Numbered from the stretch's first letter, positions 42,122 to 53,067 are shown. The stretch is 64,000 bases of DNA from Roridomyces roridus (GCA_029378245.1 JARKIF010000024.1:682001-746000); one strand, 5' to 3'. Notes: generated by a model from the sequence alone, not told the origin. Translations and numbers: made by a program.

Positions 42122-42479
42122 GTCTGTTTGCAATCGCGCCCCTTTGGCAGGTGCCACCCAATCGACGTCATCGCCCAAAAGGGATGACCACGTGCACTGC
42201 CAGCACGACACCTCTCCTCCTCCCTTGTTCGTCTCGCCCTCCGACGCGTCGCAGCCGCCCCCAACACCCCGAATACCACTCCAGAAGTTAACTAAAGGAC
42301 CTACCCCTCTCATGGCGTCGTCTGAGCCCGACAATCTGCCTGGATTACTCACCATTCCCATTCTCCATCCGCGCATTGAATGTCAGCCTCCAATGGCCAT
42401 CTATCTACGCTTGGGGAGTGTCCGATAGCGTTTCCGCGTACGGTCATCTTCATGGGCTGCGATATCTCCGGCGTCTTGG

Positions 42480-43030
42480 AATGTCTCCCGACTCTGCGGC
42501 TTCTAGGCCGCACGATACACCGTACGCGACGCGGTTTTCGTTAGATGACGATGGGATCGGTAGCTACCATGGGATGGGTAATTGGGATCTAGGTGTGTCG
42601 TCTGCACCTCTCTCTCCGTCCCTTTCCTCATTCCACATGCCTAGATCCGTGCATGCATGCGCATGTGGACGAGTCGACACCGATAATCTCGTTACAACGC
42701 ACTCCTCGCATCCGATGCTCTCCCCGACTTCCTCAATGGCATGGGTTACGTCTCGGCCGGCGTTCTCGACCATTGTCTCCTGCTTGTCTCCAGATTTTGC
42801 GGCTTACAAGTCACAACGCCGCAAGACACGCTGTACGCGACTTCGTCAGCGTTAGATGACGTTTGGATCGGTATCTGGGCTCCAGGTGTGTCGTATACAG
42901 CCCTCCTTCTACGTCCCTTTCCTCATGCTATGTGCTTAGAGGTCCGTGCACCTGACAGCATCATTGCCACCTATTCCTCCCCCGCCCCACTTCTTCGAGT
43001 ACCTCAGTCACCCTTGCCCGGCTAGCCAGA
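42480..43030 (+). repeat. tandem duplication of an exon-intron-like unit
   Basis: Two diverged units of about 280 bp. Each reads CCAGAYT or CCGACTCTGCGGCTT, then ACGC-x-GTACGCGAC, a GTTAGATGACG block, TGGATCGGTA, then GGTGTGTCGT-like donor, a pyrimidine stretch TCCCTTTCCTCAT, a TTAG/CTAG acceptor and TCCGTGCA. This looks like a captured gene piece with its intron. I cannot identify the source protein. Confidence 0.5.
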
Positions 43031-43339
43031 CCGACGTCGTGGTGCCTGATGTGCGAATCACTCACTTTGCAGCGGCTTCGGCGCATTTACATTTGGGGCA
43101 GAGGCCTTCCCGCATGGTGAGCTACGGCGAATCGAATGGCTTTGGAGGCGGAGCAAACGAGCGTAGAGACCGGCGGCTGGGAATGGGCTGCATTCGTAGA
43201 CTCCCGTCCTTCCGACTGATTCCACCCATTCGTTCTCGTCTCTTTTAATTCTGATAGTAGTGGGCATCTTAAATAATCATCTTTCCTTCAATTTCCGCGA
43301 AGCCTTGAGTGTATTCAACAACTATTTCAGCACAGAAAA

Positions 43340-43390
43340 ATGATTGACGAGCAACGGGCTCGAACCAACGCGGACGAAAGAGACCACGTG
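43340..43390 (-). other. tRNA-like 3' half
   Basis: The minus strand has GTCCGCGTTGGTTCGAGCCC then GTTGCTCGTCA, a B box with acceptor-like 3' end. The 5' half expected for a TGACGAGC acceptor is missing. It lies inside the right inverted repeat region. Confidence 0.4.
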
Positions 43391-43460
43391 ACGCATCCCT
43401 TTTGGGCGATGACGTCGATTGGGTGGCCCCTGCCACAGAGGCGTGTTTGACAGCAGACTA

Positions 43461-43887
43461 GCAAAAAGGCCACATTGGAGGACAAAAGGTTTAATCCAGC
43501 CGAACATTGTCAATTCCATAGCACTGTCCAGTCAGTTGCAGAAACTCAAAGGCACGAACAAGGCGCGAAGGGCAGAGATGGTGGTGGTTTGGGTCAAGAG
43601 AAATGCCAATCTCGTTTACGTATATCATTGCTCGTCAGCAAGTCACAAGACCCCAGCCGCTCCGTGCCGAGAAACCGGCACGGCTTCGGCTCCAGCCAAA
43701 ATGATTTTCAAAAATGTGCTACTGACTAAACCTGCTGACGAAAAGTGTGATTTACCGACTGTGCTGTCAAAAGGTACTCCCTATAAGAAACCCTTACCTA
43801 ACGGTAGCGGGAATCATCCCTTTCAGAGTGGATTCAAACCCAGAATGTGAATCGGGCAGCGGGCTCCGAGGACATGCCGTCCCTGAG
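43461..43887. other. gap between inverted-repeat element and chromovirus LTR
   Basis: No supported gene. Confidence 0.4.
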
Positions 43888-44248
43888 TGTCAGCACCTAG
43901 GGCTAAGTCGGGTTCTAGTCGGCAACGAACGAGGCGACTGAGCGAAGAGCAGCAGACGAGACTCAAGAGGTAGAGCAAGCCGTAGGGAGAATAGACTAGA
44001 TTCGTCTACAGTACTGAGACTGTAGACGGGTATATATACTACATGATCGAATTAGGTACGAGGGGTAGGGGGTAGGAGCAGGGGTGATCGGAACAGGTAG
44101 GGGTGTAAATGCAGGGGAGAGTGGAGTACCAAGCAGGGGTTGAGACAAGACCCGGCCGATCAGTGATGATCACTGATTAGAGTATTGATGGTTGATGGTT
44201 GATCGTGTTACAACCCGTCGGGTTGTGGCCTGGGGTCATATCATGACA
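43888..44248 (-). repeat. 3' LTR of the truncated chromovirus
   Basis: 361 bp; reads TGTCATGATATGACCCCAGG on the minus strand and ends TAGGTGCTGACA. It follows a GGGGGATAATG purine tract. It overlaps the last codons of pol. Confidence 0.75.
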
Positions 44249-44883
44249 TTATCCCCCCTGTTCAAGCGCTGCGTCCCGAAGCGCTCAGGACACGATCTTC
44301 CATCGTCCGTTAACCGTTCTTCACGGAGTGCGGTCGGGTTCTTCTGGTAGAATTCCTCTATGCATTCCTCCGCCCCATCCAGCAAGGCGCGTTTTTCCCA
44401 AGTCCATTCGGCCGACGGGTAATCCTTCCATTTGATGAAGTAGCGCAAGGTGTTGCGCTGATTCCCACTGCCCCTCTTGACTTTCAGAATCTCCTCCACC
44501 TCGTACTCATAGTGACCGTCAACCACGTCTGGGGGTGGTGGGTCCACCGTCTTCTGATGTTCGGCCACTGGTGGCACCCAGGGTCGAAGGTAGACCGTAT
44601 TAAAAACCGGGTGAACCTTCCAGGATGCCGGTGTTTTGATTTCGTACGAGAGGGACCCAATCTTGCGCACCACAGGGAAAGGACCATAGCGTCGGTCCTC
44701 GAGTTTCTTGGTGGGTCGGTGCGTCTGCAGATTCTTTCCCTCTAGCCACACCTTATCGCCTGCTTTGTACCCCGGGTCGGGTTGTCGACTTCGATCGTAG
44801 TATTTCTTCATAACATCCTGCGCATGGCGCATTGCCGCTGCGGCTTCTGCCCGTACCTTCTCCATTCGCTGTGCGAATTCCAA
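44236..44883 (-). CDS. Ty3/Gypsy Pol C-terminus: integrase tail and chromodomain (partial)
   Basis: 215 open codons, 5'-truncated. AQDVMKKYYDRSRQPDPGYK, GDKVWLEGKNLQTHRPTKKL, RYGPFPVVRKIGSLSYEIKT and HPVFNTVYLRPWVPP make up the integrase C-terminal (GPY/F) region. YEVEEILKVKRGSGNQRNTL then YFIKWKDYPSAEWTWEKRAL is a chromodomain with aromatic cage residues (Y, W, W), which directs integration to marked chromatin in chromoviruses. The frame runs into the 3' LTR at 44236. Confidence 0.88.
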   Translation of the reverse strand: MEFAQRMEKVRAEAAAAMRHAQDVMKKYYDRSRQPDPGYKAGDKVWLEGKNLQTHRPTKKLEDRRYGPFPVVRKIGSLSYEIKTPASWKVHPVFNTVYLRPWVPPVAEHQKTVDPPPPDVVDGHYEYEVEEILKVKRGSGNQRNTLRYFIKWKDYPSAEWTWEKRALLDGAEECIEEFYQKNPTALREERLTDDGRSCPERFGTQRLNRGDNVMI

Positions 44884-45168
44884 CAGGTATCACAAATACA
44901 CATCATTCAAATTCTTCATCAACTGCAATGAGGAAAGCGAAGTCTAGGAAACAGATCAAACTTGCAATCACCGCCATCAAAGGTTGATCACTTGCCTCCC
45001 CGACTGGTTCATCGTTAGCTCAATGTTCTGAATGCTGCACTGAGCCTCTGATGGAGTTGTGAGAAGCTATCTTCTCACTGATTCCTATTTCAGAGTGAAA
45101 GGCTGAGCTGTCGCAATCAGACATTATGCCGTACTTACATGACAACCAGTAGAGAGGCTCTCCCAATC
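44884..45168. other. intergenic
   Basis: No feature seen. Confidence 0.4.
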
Positions 45169-45257
45169 GGTTCGATGGTGTAGTTGGTTATCACTTCTGT
45201 CTAACACTAGTCACGTGTTCTCACAGGCGGTCCTCAGTTCGAACCTGGGTCGAATCA
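45169..45257 (+). tRNA. tRNA-Val(AAC) with intron
   Basis: Acceptor GGTTCGA/TCGAATC with discriminator A; D arm GGTGTAGTTGGTTATCAC; anticodon stem TCTGT/ACAGG with loop CTAACA (AAC); about 15-nt intron after position 37; T arm CCTCAGTTCGAACCTGGG with one mismatch. A and B boxes intact. Confidence 0.82.
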
Positions 45258-46244
45258 CTTTTGCTGCGGGAAGACCTGCAGGAACCATGCGGTGCGTTGA
45301 TTTTTCCATGATCCGATGTTTGCTCGTGTGGAAACGGATTTGCGCTCTGGATGCGCTGAGAGGATGTATCCGAACCCCGAGAACCTGAGAGCCAGGGCGA
45401 GGAAGGCCGAACGAGTTCGCAAACGCTGCGATCAGGGAGATCATCCGGGTGTGATGGTGATCAAGTCGTATTGATTCAGGGAGGTGCATTTTGCCAGTAC
45501 ATACCCAGGAGCCGGCAGTATAATCGGGGCATTTAAAACCCTGTGTTCCTCAATGAACTCCTGATGAGACACTGGAGTACTTAGACCAGCTCAGTATGAG
45601 ATCAGCGTTCCGCTGTGGGTACTAGATAGCGGCGAGCGCTCGCTACTACCCGTGCCTTGATGAGGGTTCGACCTTGGGAGTACTTCATTGATGTTGTCCG
45701 ACTGATTTTTGCTTGCCGTTTGTTGAAACCAAGTTGAAACAGGCACGCCCGTTGACACAGTTAATATCCGCACAGAAACATGCAGCAGCATGAAAAGCTC
45801 ACGGCTCAGACTTGGCTCACAGCAGATACTTGGCTCATAATTGCTCATTTTTCCGCCACTCGACTTGACCGACGAGCGATTTGAGGCGCCGATAGCTTTG
45901 TTGAGATTCGAGAGCGGAGCGCGTGCCGATGAACTGAGTGTTGTCAGGCTTGCAATCTCACTACGGGTTAGGCATCTGTGAGTTAGGGAAAACCGATGGT
46001 TATGCCCGTAGATTCGGAGATTCATCGGTTTTATGAAAAGTATCTAGAAAGTTCCAAGCTGTTCTACGGACATTAAGAAGTGCCGAGTTGCCGATGGTAG
46101 ATTCTCAACAAGCTTGAAGTCTACCGCTTCGCCTTGGTTCAACTATTTACGGCATTCGCATGAAAAAGATACGAGGTCAACACCATCCAATGACTCGGTC
46201 CTGAGTCGAACAGGGTCCTCCGAGTCTGTCCAAGTGCAGACATT
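45258..46244. other. gene-poor stretch
   Basis: Two open minus-strand frames (near 45.2-45.5 and 45.6-46.0 kb) show no recognisable motif and poor start context. I do not call them. Confidence 0.4.
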
Positions 46245-46560
46245 GACAAAGTAAGATCTGAACATTGAGCTGTGGCTAGCTCTTTATTGATCTCACTTGG
46301 CTCGCCACTTATATATACATACACTGAGGTTTCAAGCCAGTTTCAAGTCTAGGATTCAAATCCCGAGGCGGGCGTCAGCCCATGGGGCCACTTGCGCGGC
46401 TCAGCCTGGGCTCTTGGCGAATAACACGCGGTGACTTCGACCAGTTGCCAAGCTCGGGTCAAGCCAGTCCTCGAGAGATACAGCGGGACGGAACAAAAAA
46501 TTTGCAGCCCGTATATCAGCCCGGGCTTGAATCGAACAGGCACCGCTGTAGCCTGTTGAA
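46185..46560. repeat. dispersed repeat family B, copy 2
   Basis: Matches 9050-9480 in the same order of blocks (see copy 1). It carries two B-box-like cores, TGAGTCGAACAGGG at 46203 and TGAATCGAACAGGC at 46530. Confidence 0.6.
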
Positions 46561-46927
46561 ATCAGACCTGGCCCTCGACCTAGCTTCAAGGCTCAACCAT
46601 TTGCAACGAGATCGGATCCATTGAATACCGAATGGACCAGCAAAAAAAAGGACTTCTAATGGGCGCACAGCAGCTTAGGCCTGGCTCTGCTGATCATGAT
46701 TCATAGCATCAAATGTGTGAATCATACGAGCCACGACTAACTGCCAAGCCCGCAGGAGAGGTACTCAGGTTCGCCTTTGAGCTGATCATTAGGTACTTAT
46801 ACTTCAAGCCCAGATTGAGACCTTGCCCTCCGGAAACCCGAACCGCCCGAACCGCTTCCGTGACCTTCCGTGACCCGTTGATCCCCTGATCAGCCAACGA
46901 CACCGCCACTGACCGGCTACGGGAACG
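46561..46927. other. intergenic, upstream of the SDR gene
   Basis: No gene; leads into the SDR promoter. Confidence 0.4.
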
Positions 46928-46935
46928 TATAAATA
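46928..46935 (+). promoter_or_regulatory. TATA box of the SDR gene
   Basis: TATAAATA 61 bp upstream of the SDR start codon, followed by a C-rich leader (CCCCGCACCCCCGCCC). Confidence 0.6.
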
Positions 46936-46995
46936 CCGTGCGCGATCTGCATCACCCCGCACCCCCGCCCGCACCCCACATCCGCCCCTCAAAAA

Positions 46996-48301
46996 ATGCC
47001 GCCTTACACCGGTCGGAAAGCGCTGGTCACAGGTACTCGCTCCTCCTCTCCGCACCGCCATCGACTCGGAATGACCTTTGAATAGGCGCTGGTTCTGGGA
47101 TTGGCGAGCATCTCGCGAAGCATTTGGTCGAACACGGGTGCGTTGGGCCCTTTCGCCAAGGACCCGAGTCTTCTCACTTTGGATTTCGATTAGAGCGAAA
47201 GTTCTGTGCGCGGATATCAACGAAGCAGCTGGCCGACAAGTCGTGGATCAATTGAATGAGGGGTAAGTGGGTTCAAGTCTCTCCCCCCACCCGTATTGAT
47301 TCCAAGACAAGCCATCCTTCCCCCGTGGCCTACTTCGTCAAAGCGGATGTCACAAACTGGGACTCGGTGGTCAACATGTTCACCACGGCAGCCTCTTCCT
47401 CCGTTTTCGGAGGGAGTCTCGACTTTGTCTTTGCGTATGTCTTGTCTTCCTTCACGTTCGAATTGGCCTTGATCAATTCTCGAAGCAACGCCGGCGTCGG
47501 TGTCATTGGATTCCCCGACAAGCCGGGCCCGCCCAATATCGCATCTATAACGGTGAATCTCATCGGGGTGGTGTACACCATGCAAGGTATGTAGCGGTAC
47601 CTTACCTTCCCCAAAACAATCCGAATAACTGGCAACGCAGCCGCCATCGCCCACTTCCGTGAATTCAAAGCGGGTGGACGGATCCTCGTCACCGCATCTC
47701 AATCATCTCTGCACCCGATGCGCGCGGAGCCGCTTTAGTGAGTTCATCTTTATGCATGCATGCGCGAGGAAGTTTATTCTGACTGGCATTGCTCACTTAG
47801 CACGGCGTCAAAACACGGTGTCGTAGGCCTAGTTCGGGCGACTGCGATGCGGACTGCGCGGGAGGGTATATTCATCAAGTGAGTTACCGCACTCCGTTGG
47901 CTCTGATTAAATCCAATGCGTTCAGCGCTGTAGCCCCGGTGCGTACTATACAACACCCTCCTGTACGAAGACCACTGAGCGTGAGTAGGGAAACACACCA
48001 AGCAAGATGATGTCCAAGTACAGCACGGCGATGGATAACCTCGGGTGGAGTGTTTCGAAAGAGACGAGTGAGTGATCCCATTCTTTCCTTTCCCCTGACA
48101 TCGAGTTGGCAGTTGTGCGCGCCTTTGATATATTCCTCGCGCCAGAGTGCAGGTACGCCGGCCAGCTGGCGGAAGCTGTTGGAGAGGACGTCGACTTGTG
48201 GGAGTTCCCTACACCCAGTAAGTCATCGTCAGGCGCTCGCTACTCTCCAGTCTAACTGTATGGATGTAGCGAAAGACAGGAAGAGCAAGAGCAAGCTGTG
48301 A
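46996..48301 (+). CDS. short-chain dehydrogenase/reductase (intact copy)
   Basis: NAD(P)-dependent oxidoreductase, classical SDR, cytosolic. ATG 46996 gives MPPYTGRKALVTG. Seven or eight short introns with good borders keep one frame. Motifs: cofactor loop TGAGSGIG (about residue 12-19), ADIN after beta-2 (Asp suggests NAD preference), DVTNWDSV, NAGVG, NLIGVVYTMQ, GRILVTAS-x-SSLHPM and the catalytic Y-x-x-x-K as YTASKHG formed across an intron near 47738-47800, then INAVAP. The tail GWSVSKET and RAFDIFLAPECRYAG ends KDRKSKSKL at TGA 48299. It converges on the terpene synthase with 103 bp between stops. Likely oxidises or reduces a small molecule, possibly the synthase product (inference from position and co-duplication). 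Confidence 0.87.
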
Positions 48302-48404
48302 GCGTTGGCGAATTGTTTTTCAGCATCGGAATCCCTGTTTTGCATTATTGCTCGTAACACGAAACTTGGAAGGAATTCCCAGCAGCTGATTTACAAGACA
48401 CAGT

Positions 48405-49575
48405 CTACGTATTCGAATTGATCTCCACCACGTCTTGCCCGAGCCCAATCTCACTCAGTCTGTAGCGGTCTGTCGCGGTATGGAACATACTGTGATCGGG
48501 GAAGCCTAAGGATATTCACGAGATATGAATGAAGGACGACGACGCACAGATTGCCATGCTCACACGCCTGCCAGGCCTCCTCATACTTGCCCTTGCCATG
48601 CAACATGGCGCGAACCCGGCGTATCGCCGCCAAGCACTCGTCTTTGATGGACGCGAGCTCGTCGAGCGGGGTCGCACCCGATGTCTGGGCACGACCATGT
48701 ACAAGGTTATGCTTGTCGCCTGCGAGCTCCTCCTTGTAAAACCTGGCCATGTAAAGTTCTGAGCGGGTGCCATGGCCGACTGGATCACTCACGAGAGCAC
48801 ATCGTTGGTCAAGTTGATGAACGTAGAGATGTCGGGAATCGCATGAAGGTAGACCGAGACGTCAGGGCAGGCATCTCGGGTGAACACCATGTACGCGAAG
48901 GCGTCGGGTTGCCCGTCTTTGGCTCTGATGTACGGTGGCCAACTAGCAGATTGGACTTGATCGCGCTTGCTCTTGACTTCGGCGCGTTCTTGGATGATAG
49001 TGTAGTTGATAAAGTCGAGGAAGGAACAAACTATTGCGCTCGCGCAGATGGGATCCCAATAGCGAGGCGTCTGTTGGAAAAGAAGTACGAGACGGTCGAG
49101 GAGAGGGTCCATTTGTGGCTCGGCGGTCAAGAGACGAAGGTGGAATTGCTCCAGCGGGATTCGCAGCTCAGCTGCTTGGTCGTCCACCAGGATCGAGAAC
49201 CTATGAGACGATAAGTAAATTGACACGACACGCTAAAGGGAAAAACTCGCCAGGTCCAGAGACTGACGAATACTTTGATCTCAAAGGGGTGGTGACGATA
49301 CACCCACTGGAGGAATTGGTTTCGGATCAGCACCGAAAGTTGAACAGGAAACGTACATCAGCCATTCCGACGCTGTTATGCACGACGGCAACGTAGCGAG
49401 GATTCTTTTCCACCCCAAGCGACCAAGACGTCGGTACAGCCATGACCTCTGACTTCAGCTGAAGGTCCAAGGTGACGACTGTTCTTTCGTATCCAAGCGA
49501 ATCGACGTAGGAACGAATCATCTCGGCGACCTCTGTGGTAGAGGGTGGAATAATCTGAGAGGTAGGGATGGACAT
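48405..49575 (-). CDS. Tri5-type sesquiterpene synthase (intact copy)
   Basis: Class I terpene cyclase acting on farnesyl diphosphate, of the trichodiene-synthase-like family; product not predictable from sequence. ATG 49575 (MSIPTSQIIPPSTTEVAEMI), then LDLQLKSEVMAVPTSWSLG, HHPFEIKVFVSLWTW, and FSILVDDQAAEL with the aspartate-rich motif (the fifth position is Ala, with Glu one later). Then RYWDPICASAIVCSFLDFIN, FTRDACPDVSVYL, the metal-binding NDVLSFYKEE (N-D-x-x-S-x-x-K-E), and a C-terminal DRYRLSE containing the conserved R-Y pair, ending at TAG 48405. Introns: about 49315-49363; a GC-AG intron near 49200-49250 (donor GCGAGT); 48740-48795; 48482-48540. About 320 aa, normal for the family. 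A family relative is the first step of trichothecene biosynthesis, but nothing here shows such a pathway. Confidence 0.85.
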
Positions 49576-49966
49576 GTTGAGCTACCGGTGCTCCAGTCGG
49601 CGCCGAGGCTAATTTATATGAAATATTAATATTGGTCTCGCACGCCAGCCACTGTACGGGTACTATGCGGGCTCACCCGCGGGTTTGCGTTGAGTTTCTC
49701 TTGAATTCCACGGCCAAAGGCTCACATGGCTGCGACATACCGTTCTATCCGGAGGTTAAAATAAATACATAAGTGCATCCGCCGTGAACCAAGAATGAAG
49801 GGGACCCTACAAGCTGAATTCAAACTTGAAATAGAATATGTTGGTCGAAACGAAAGATGCGGCGCGCTCCGAGCCGAGACGTAAGCCAGCGAGTAAGGAA
49901 GAAGAAAAAAGGCATGCCTGGTTGTGGTAGCCAATGTGGTCCAGGCAGAACGATTGTTCCGAGGAA
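49576..49966. other. 5' flank of the terpene synthase
   Basis: Putative promoter of the minus-strand synthase; contains TATGAAATATTAATATTGG near 49617. No gene. Confidence 0.4.
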
Positions 49967-50170
49967 AGGACGTGGAGCGTTTCGAAGGAGACGAGTGAGC
50001 CCATTCTTTTCCTTGAAGGAGCCAAGTACATACTTGCTGGCATCGAGTTCGCAGGTATACGCGCCTTTGATATATTCCCCACACCAGAATGCAGGTACGC
50101 AGGTCGACTGGCGGAAGCTGAGGGAGACGATGTTGGCTTGAGGGAGTTCCCGAAACCCAGTAAGTGGTAG
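49967..50170 (+). pseudogene. SDR 3' fragment
   Basis: About 200 bp homologous to SDR positions 48043-48215: WSVSKET at the start, an intron-equivalent stretch, then RAFDIFPTPECRYAGRLAEA and LREFPKP with the donor GTAAGTGG. Neither the upstream SDR exons nor the last exon is attached; a last-exon remnant lies inverted at 54.78 kb. Confidence 0.85.
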
Positions 50171-51450
50171 TTGGAATAAGATAAGACGTCGTGGAACTGC
50201 ACAAAAAGACCACATTCATGAGAACCTATGGTATAGATAGGAATCGAACCCCGTGCAACCTCGCGATGTTCGAAAGACGACGAGGCTGCCATCCTGACTT
50301 GAATTCGTGCACCTATCATATATGTAATGTCGCATTGAGATCTCTTTCTCTGCTTATATGGAATGCGACACACGAACCTCTGTGGGGGCTCATAAAAAAA
50401 CATGGCAGAAGATCGCGCACGGTGTACGGGGGGAATCGAACCCAAGCATAATCTTTCGACGATGAGCCGCACTCCAGCGAGGGATTGTAGCCCCTTCAAG
50501 CCCAGTAACCCAAAAGGACCGAGAGCGAGAGATGTTGCTCCGCTTGAGCCGGACTTAAATGAATTGGATGAGCAGCGAGCCAAAACATTTCGACTAAACA
50601 CTAATTGGTGTGCAGGGGAATCGAACCCCGAGCAACCTCATTGACGGCGGCAGTTGAGACGCGACGAGCGAACAGCTAGCCAGAGTTGCATTTGGAGTCT
50701 TCTGTCTCAGTGTCCCAGAAAAGAAAGATATCAAATATTGGGGCGACATGAATGAAGGGCGACGCGTGTACACGTGTGCAGCGAGAAGCCAAAAAGCCAT
50801 GCTCACTTATGGTGTACGTGGGAATCGAACCCGTATGTACCAGGACGCATCGCTCGACCACGCCCAATATACACCGATGTAAGGGGAAAGGTATTCCATG
50901 TGCCTTCCATCCACAGCCCAGACGAGTGGGTTATCAACAATGAAAGAACCCATCACAAAATTCATCGAGATTCTTCTACAGTGAGGACTTGTCGACGTAG
51001 ACAGGAGATCGTTTTCAGGGAAAGGGATGAGTTATTCATTTCAAGACGAGCCTTGCATGTGAGTTCAGATGCGAAGCAGTATGCCAAGAGGTGGCTGCTT
51101 CCCCACACAAAAAAACGACGGGAAATGCCGGGAATTGAACTCGGAGCACCTCTTCAATCATTCACGTTGCCAGCATGGGAGTAGCAGCGAACCAAAGACC
51201 CAAATAGGCATTGAAAGGCACTTGACCCGACGACTCGGAGCAGATACGCTTGAATTTGAGGGGCACGTAGCCTTCCGTCCCTGAAGAAAAAGATATCGAA
51301 TGGTGAGGCGATCTGAAATAAATGACATCAGTTGCAGCGGGAAGCTAAAAAAAAGTCAAGTCCGTAAATGGTGTACGCGGTATGGGGGAAATCGAACCCG
51401 GGGCCGTAGCAGCATCGAAGTTATCACGCCCAGCATACATTGAGCTGTAG
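50171..51450 (-). repeat. array of tRNA-like sequences
   Basis: Six minus-strand tRNA-like 3' arms at about 50240, 50440, 50625, 50830, 51135 and 51390, each a B box of GGGTTCGATTCC type (one GAGTTCAATTCC). Four share a GTACACC- or GTGTAC-like 3' acceptor. The 50810-50875 unit can pair GGTGTAT with GTACACC and has an A-box-like GGGCGTGGTCGAGCG, but is about eight bases short of a full tRNA. Spacing is 185-305 bp. I think these are degenerate tRNAs or tRNA-derived elements rather than working genes. Confidence 0.55.
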
Positions 51451-51888
51451 TCTGAAGGGCATTCCCTTCAATACTCCTTCCAGAGAAAGACTGCAGCAAC
51501 CGAGGAAGGCTGAGACTGAAAACCCGCTGAGCCCGACTTAGAAGCTTCTGGTCGCACAGTAGAAGCTGCATGGGGAGACCGTAGACCGAGCCGAAGATAC
51601 AAGGCGGCTTGATATCTGTTCGAGATGCGACAGTCGACAAGAGATGAAGTTTTCTGGTGATCTCCACAGGCTTTTGGGGCTTGAACACGCAGGGGAATCG
51701 GGCACGTCGGCGACATGGAGGTAAGTAGACGGAGAGAACGAAATGATCGCCGCATTGGCCGCGATCAAAAGATGGCGACTGCCAAAACTCGGCGGCAATG
51801 TCGGTGCCTGCTGTCAGTCAAAAGTGGCGTTTGTCCGCTCCTGCCAGCAATGTGGTCAGGGCGAGCAGTGCCCTCTTCCTCTTCTTCC

Positions 51889-53067
51889 ATGGCCATCCCA
51901 CGACGATATGCCCTCCTCGCTGGTGCAGCAGCCCTCCTCGTCGTCGCGTTCCTCGCTCATCAAGGCGGATACACACGAGGCGTCCGACTTCCGTCCCACG
52001 GCGGTGCTAGCCCCAGCCGCTTTGACATCGGTGCCCAAGCTGGCGTGGGCTACACCGCTGCGATCGTGTACCTGCTCTCAGTCATGCCTGGTCCCCGCCT
52101 CCCTCACCAGATCTTCGACTCGATGTCGCTCATGCAGAAACACATCCCGTGGCGGCACCAATGGCCTATAGTTCTCCTCCACGCCGGGGCGTACGACGAC
52201 ACGGATAGCAAGGACCTCTTTTCGGAGCGGTTAAGGGAGAAGGCGGCTGAGCACGGGTTGAGCTCGGAGGTGATCGAGGGCATGGTCAATCGGCTCGAGT
52301 TTGTGCGGACGGATCACGAGCTACCGGAGGGCATCCCCTTGACCGGAATGAGTGATGATCCGATATGGGCACAAGAATGGCCTGGTGCGTCTCTCTCTCT
52401 TCTATCCCGGTCATTTCTAACGCAGAAAACTAGCTTATCATCATATGTGTGCGTTCTACTCACACAAAATCTTCTCCCACCCGCGCATCAAGGACCTCAC
52501 CTACTACCTCCGCCTCGACGACGACTCATCCGTCCTGTCACCCACCTGCATCGACCCCTTCGAATACATGCACGTCAACAACAAATCCTACGCCTACCGC
52601 TACCTCTCTCCCGACATGGGCTGGGTAACCGAAGGCATGTGGCCGTTTATCAGCAACTACGCGAAAAGACATCCCTCCGTCGAAGCGCGGCTCGAGCGGA
52701 ACGAGTGGGAGTGGCCCGAGGGCCGTACTTGGCCGGGGTTCGAGGCTGAATACGGGAGGTCGCAAAACTTTCCCTCGTATGAGACCAATTTCGATCTGGT
52801 CAAGGTGCCGAGGTGGAGGACGCCTGAGATGCAGGAGTTTTTGGCCGAGTTGGCGAGTGAGCCCAAGAGGTTCTATTTCCAGAGATGGGGTGCGTGTTGG
52901 CATTCTTCGTTTCATTCGTACTGACATGCCAAGTAGGTGACGCCCCCGTCCGCATGGCGGAGGTCGCCATGTTCCTTGACATGGAAAAGGAAGTTCACCA
53001 AATGTGTGAGATTCCGTACTCGCACAAGCACTTCATATTTGAGGATTGCTCGTGCGTTCCTCTTTAG
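51889..53067 (+). CDS. GT15 family alpha-1,2-mannosyltransferase (KRE2/MNT1-KTR type)
   Basis: Type II Golgi glycosyltransferase that extends O- and N-linked mannans from GDP-mannose. ATG 51889 begins a signal anchor (RRYALLAGAAALLVVAFLAH). Catalytic domain: HQIFDSMSLMQKHIPWRHQW, VLLHAGAYDD, AQEWP, then across an intron (52385-52433) YHHMCAFYSHKIFSHP, TYYLRLDDDSSV (DDD where classical members have EPDV), SYAYRYLSPDMGWVTEGMW, FPSYETNFDLVKVPRW and FYFQRWGDAPVRMAEVAMFL, with the last intron at 52890-52936. The end is HKHFIFEDCSCVPL, TAG 53065. Three exons; about 360 aa, near normal length. Frames at both introns agree. A longer in-frame start upstream is unlikely because it lacks an ATG in good context. 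Confidence 0.85.

Larger units (their letters stand above)
42120..43460. mobile_element. element bounded by about 70-bp inverted repeats
   Basis: The left end (42122-42195) has GCCACCCAATCGACGTCATC followed by GCCCAAAAGGGATG and CACGTG; the same run is inverted at 43390-43455. Identity is near perfect over about 45 bp and weaker outward to AGTCTG/CAGACT. The interior has no transposase motif but holds a diverged tandem duplication. No clear target-site duplication was found. Confidence 0.6.
43888..44883 (-). mobile_element. truncated chromovirus (Ty3/Gypsy) 3' end
   Basis: Only the end of pol and the 3' LTR remain. The 5' side stops abruptly near 44883, with gag, protease, reverse transcriptase and most of integrase missing, and no second LTR in the window. 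Confidence 0.85.

Noticed and set aside
45591..46025. 144-codon minus frame
   Set aside because: Ser/Thr-rich without motifs, near repeat family B, no intron signals or promoter.
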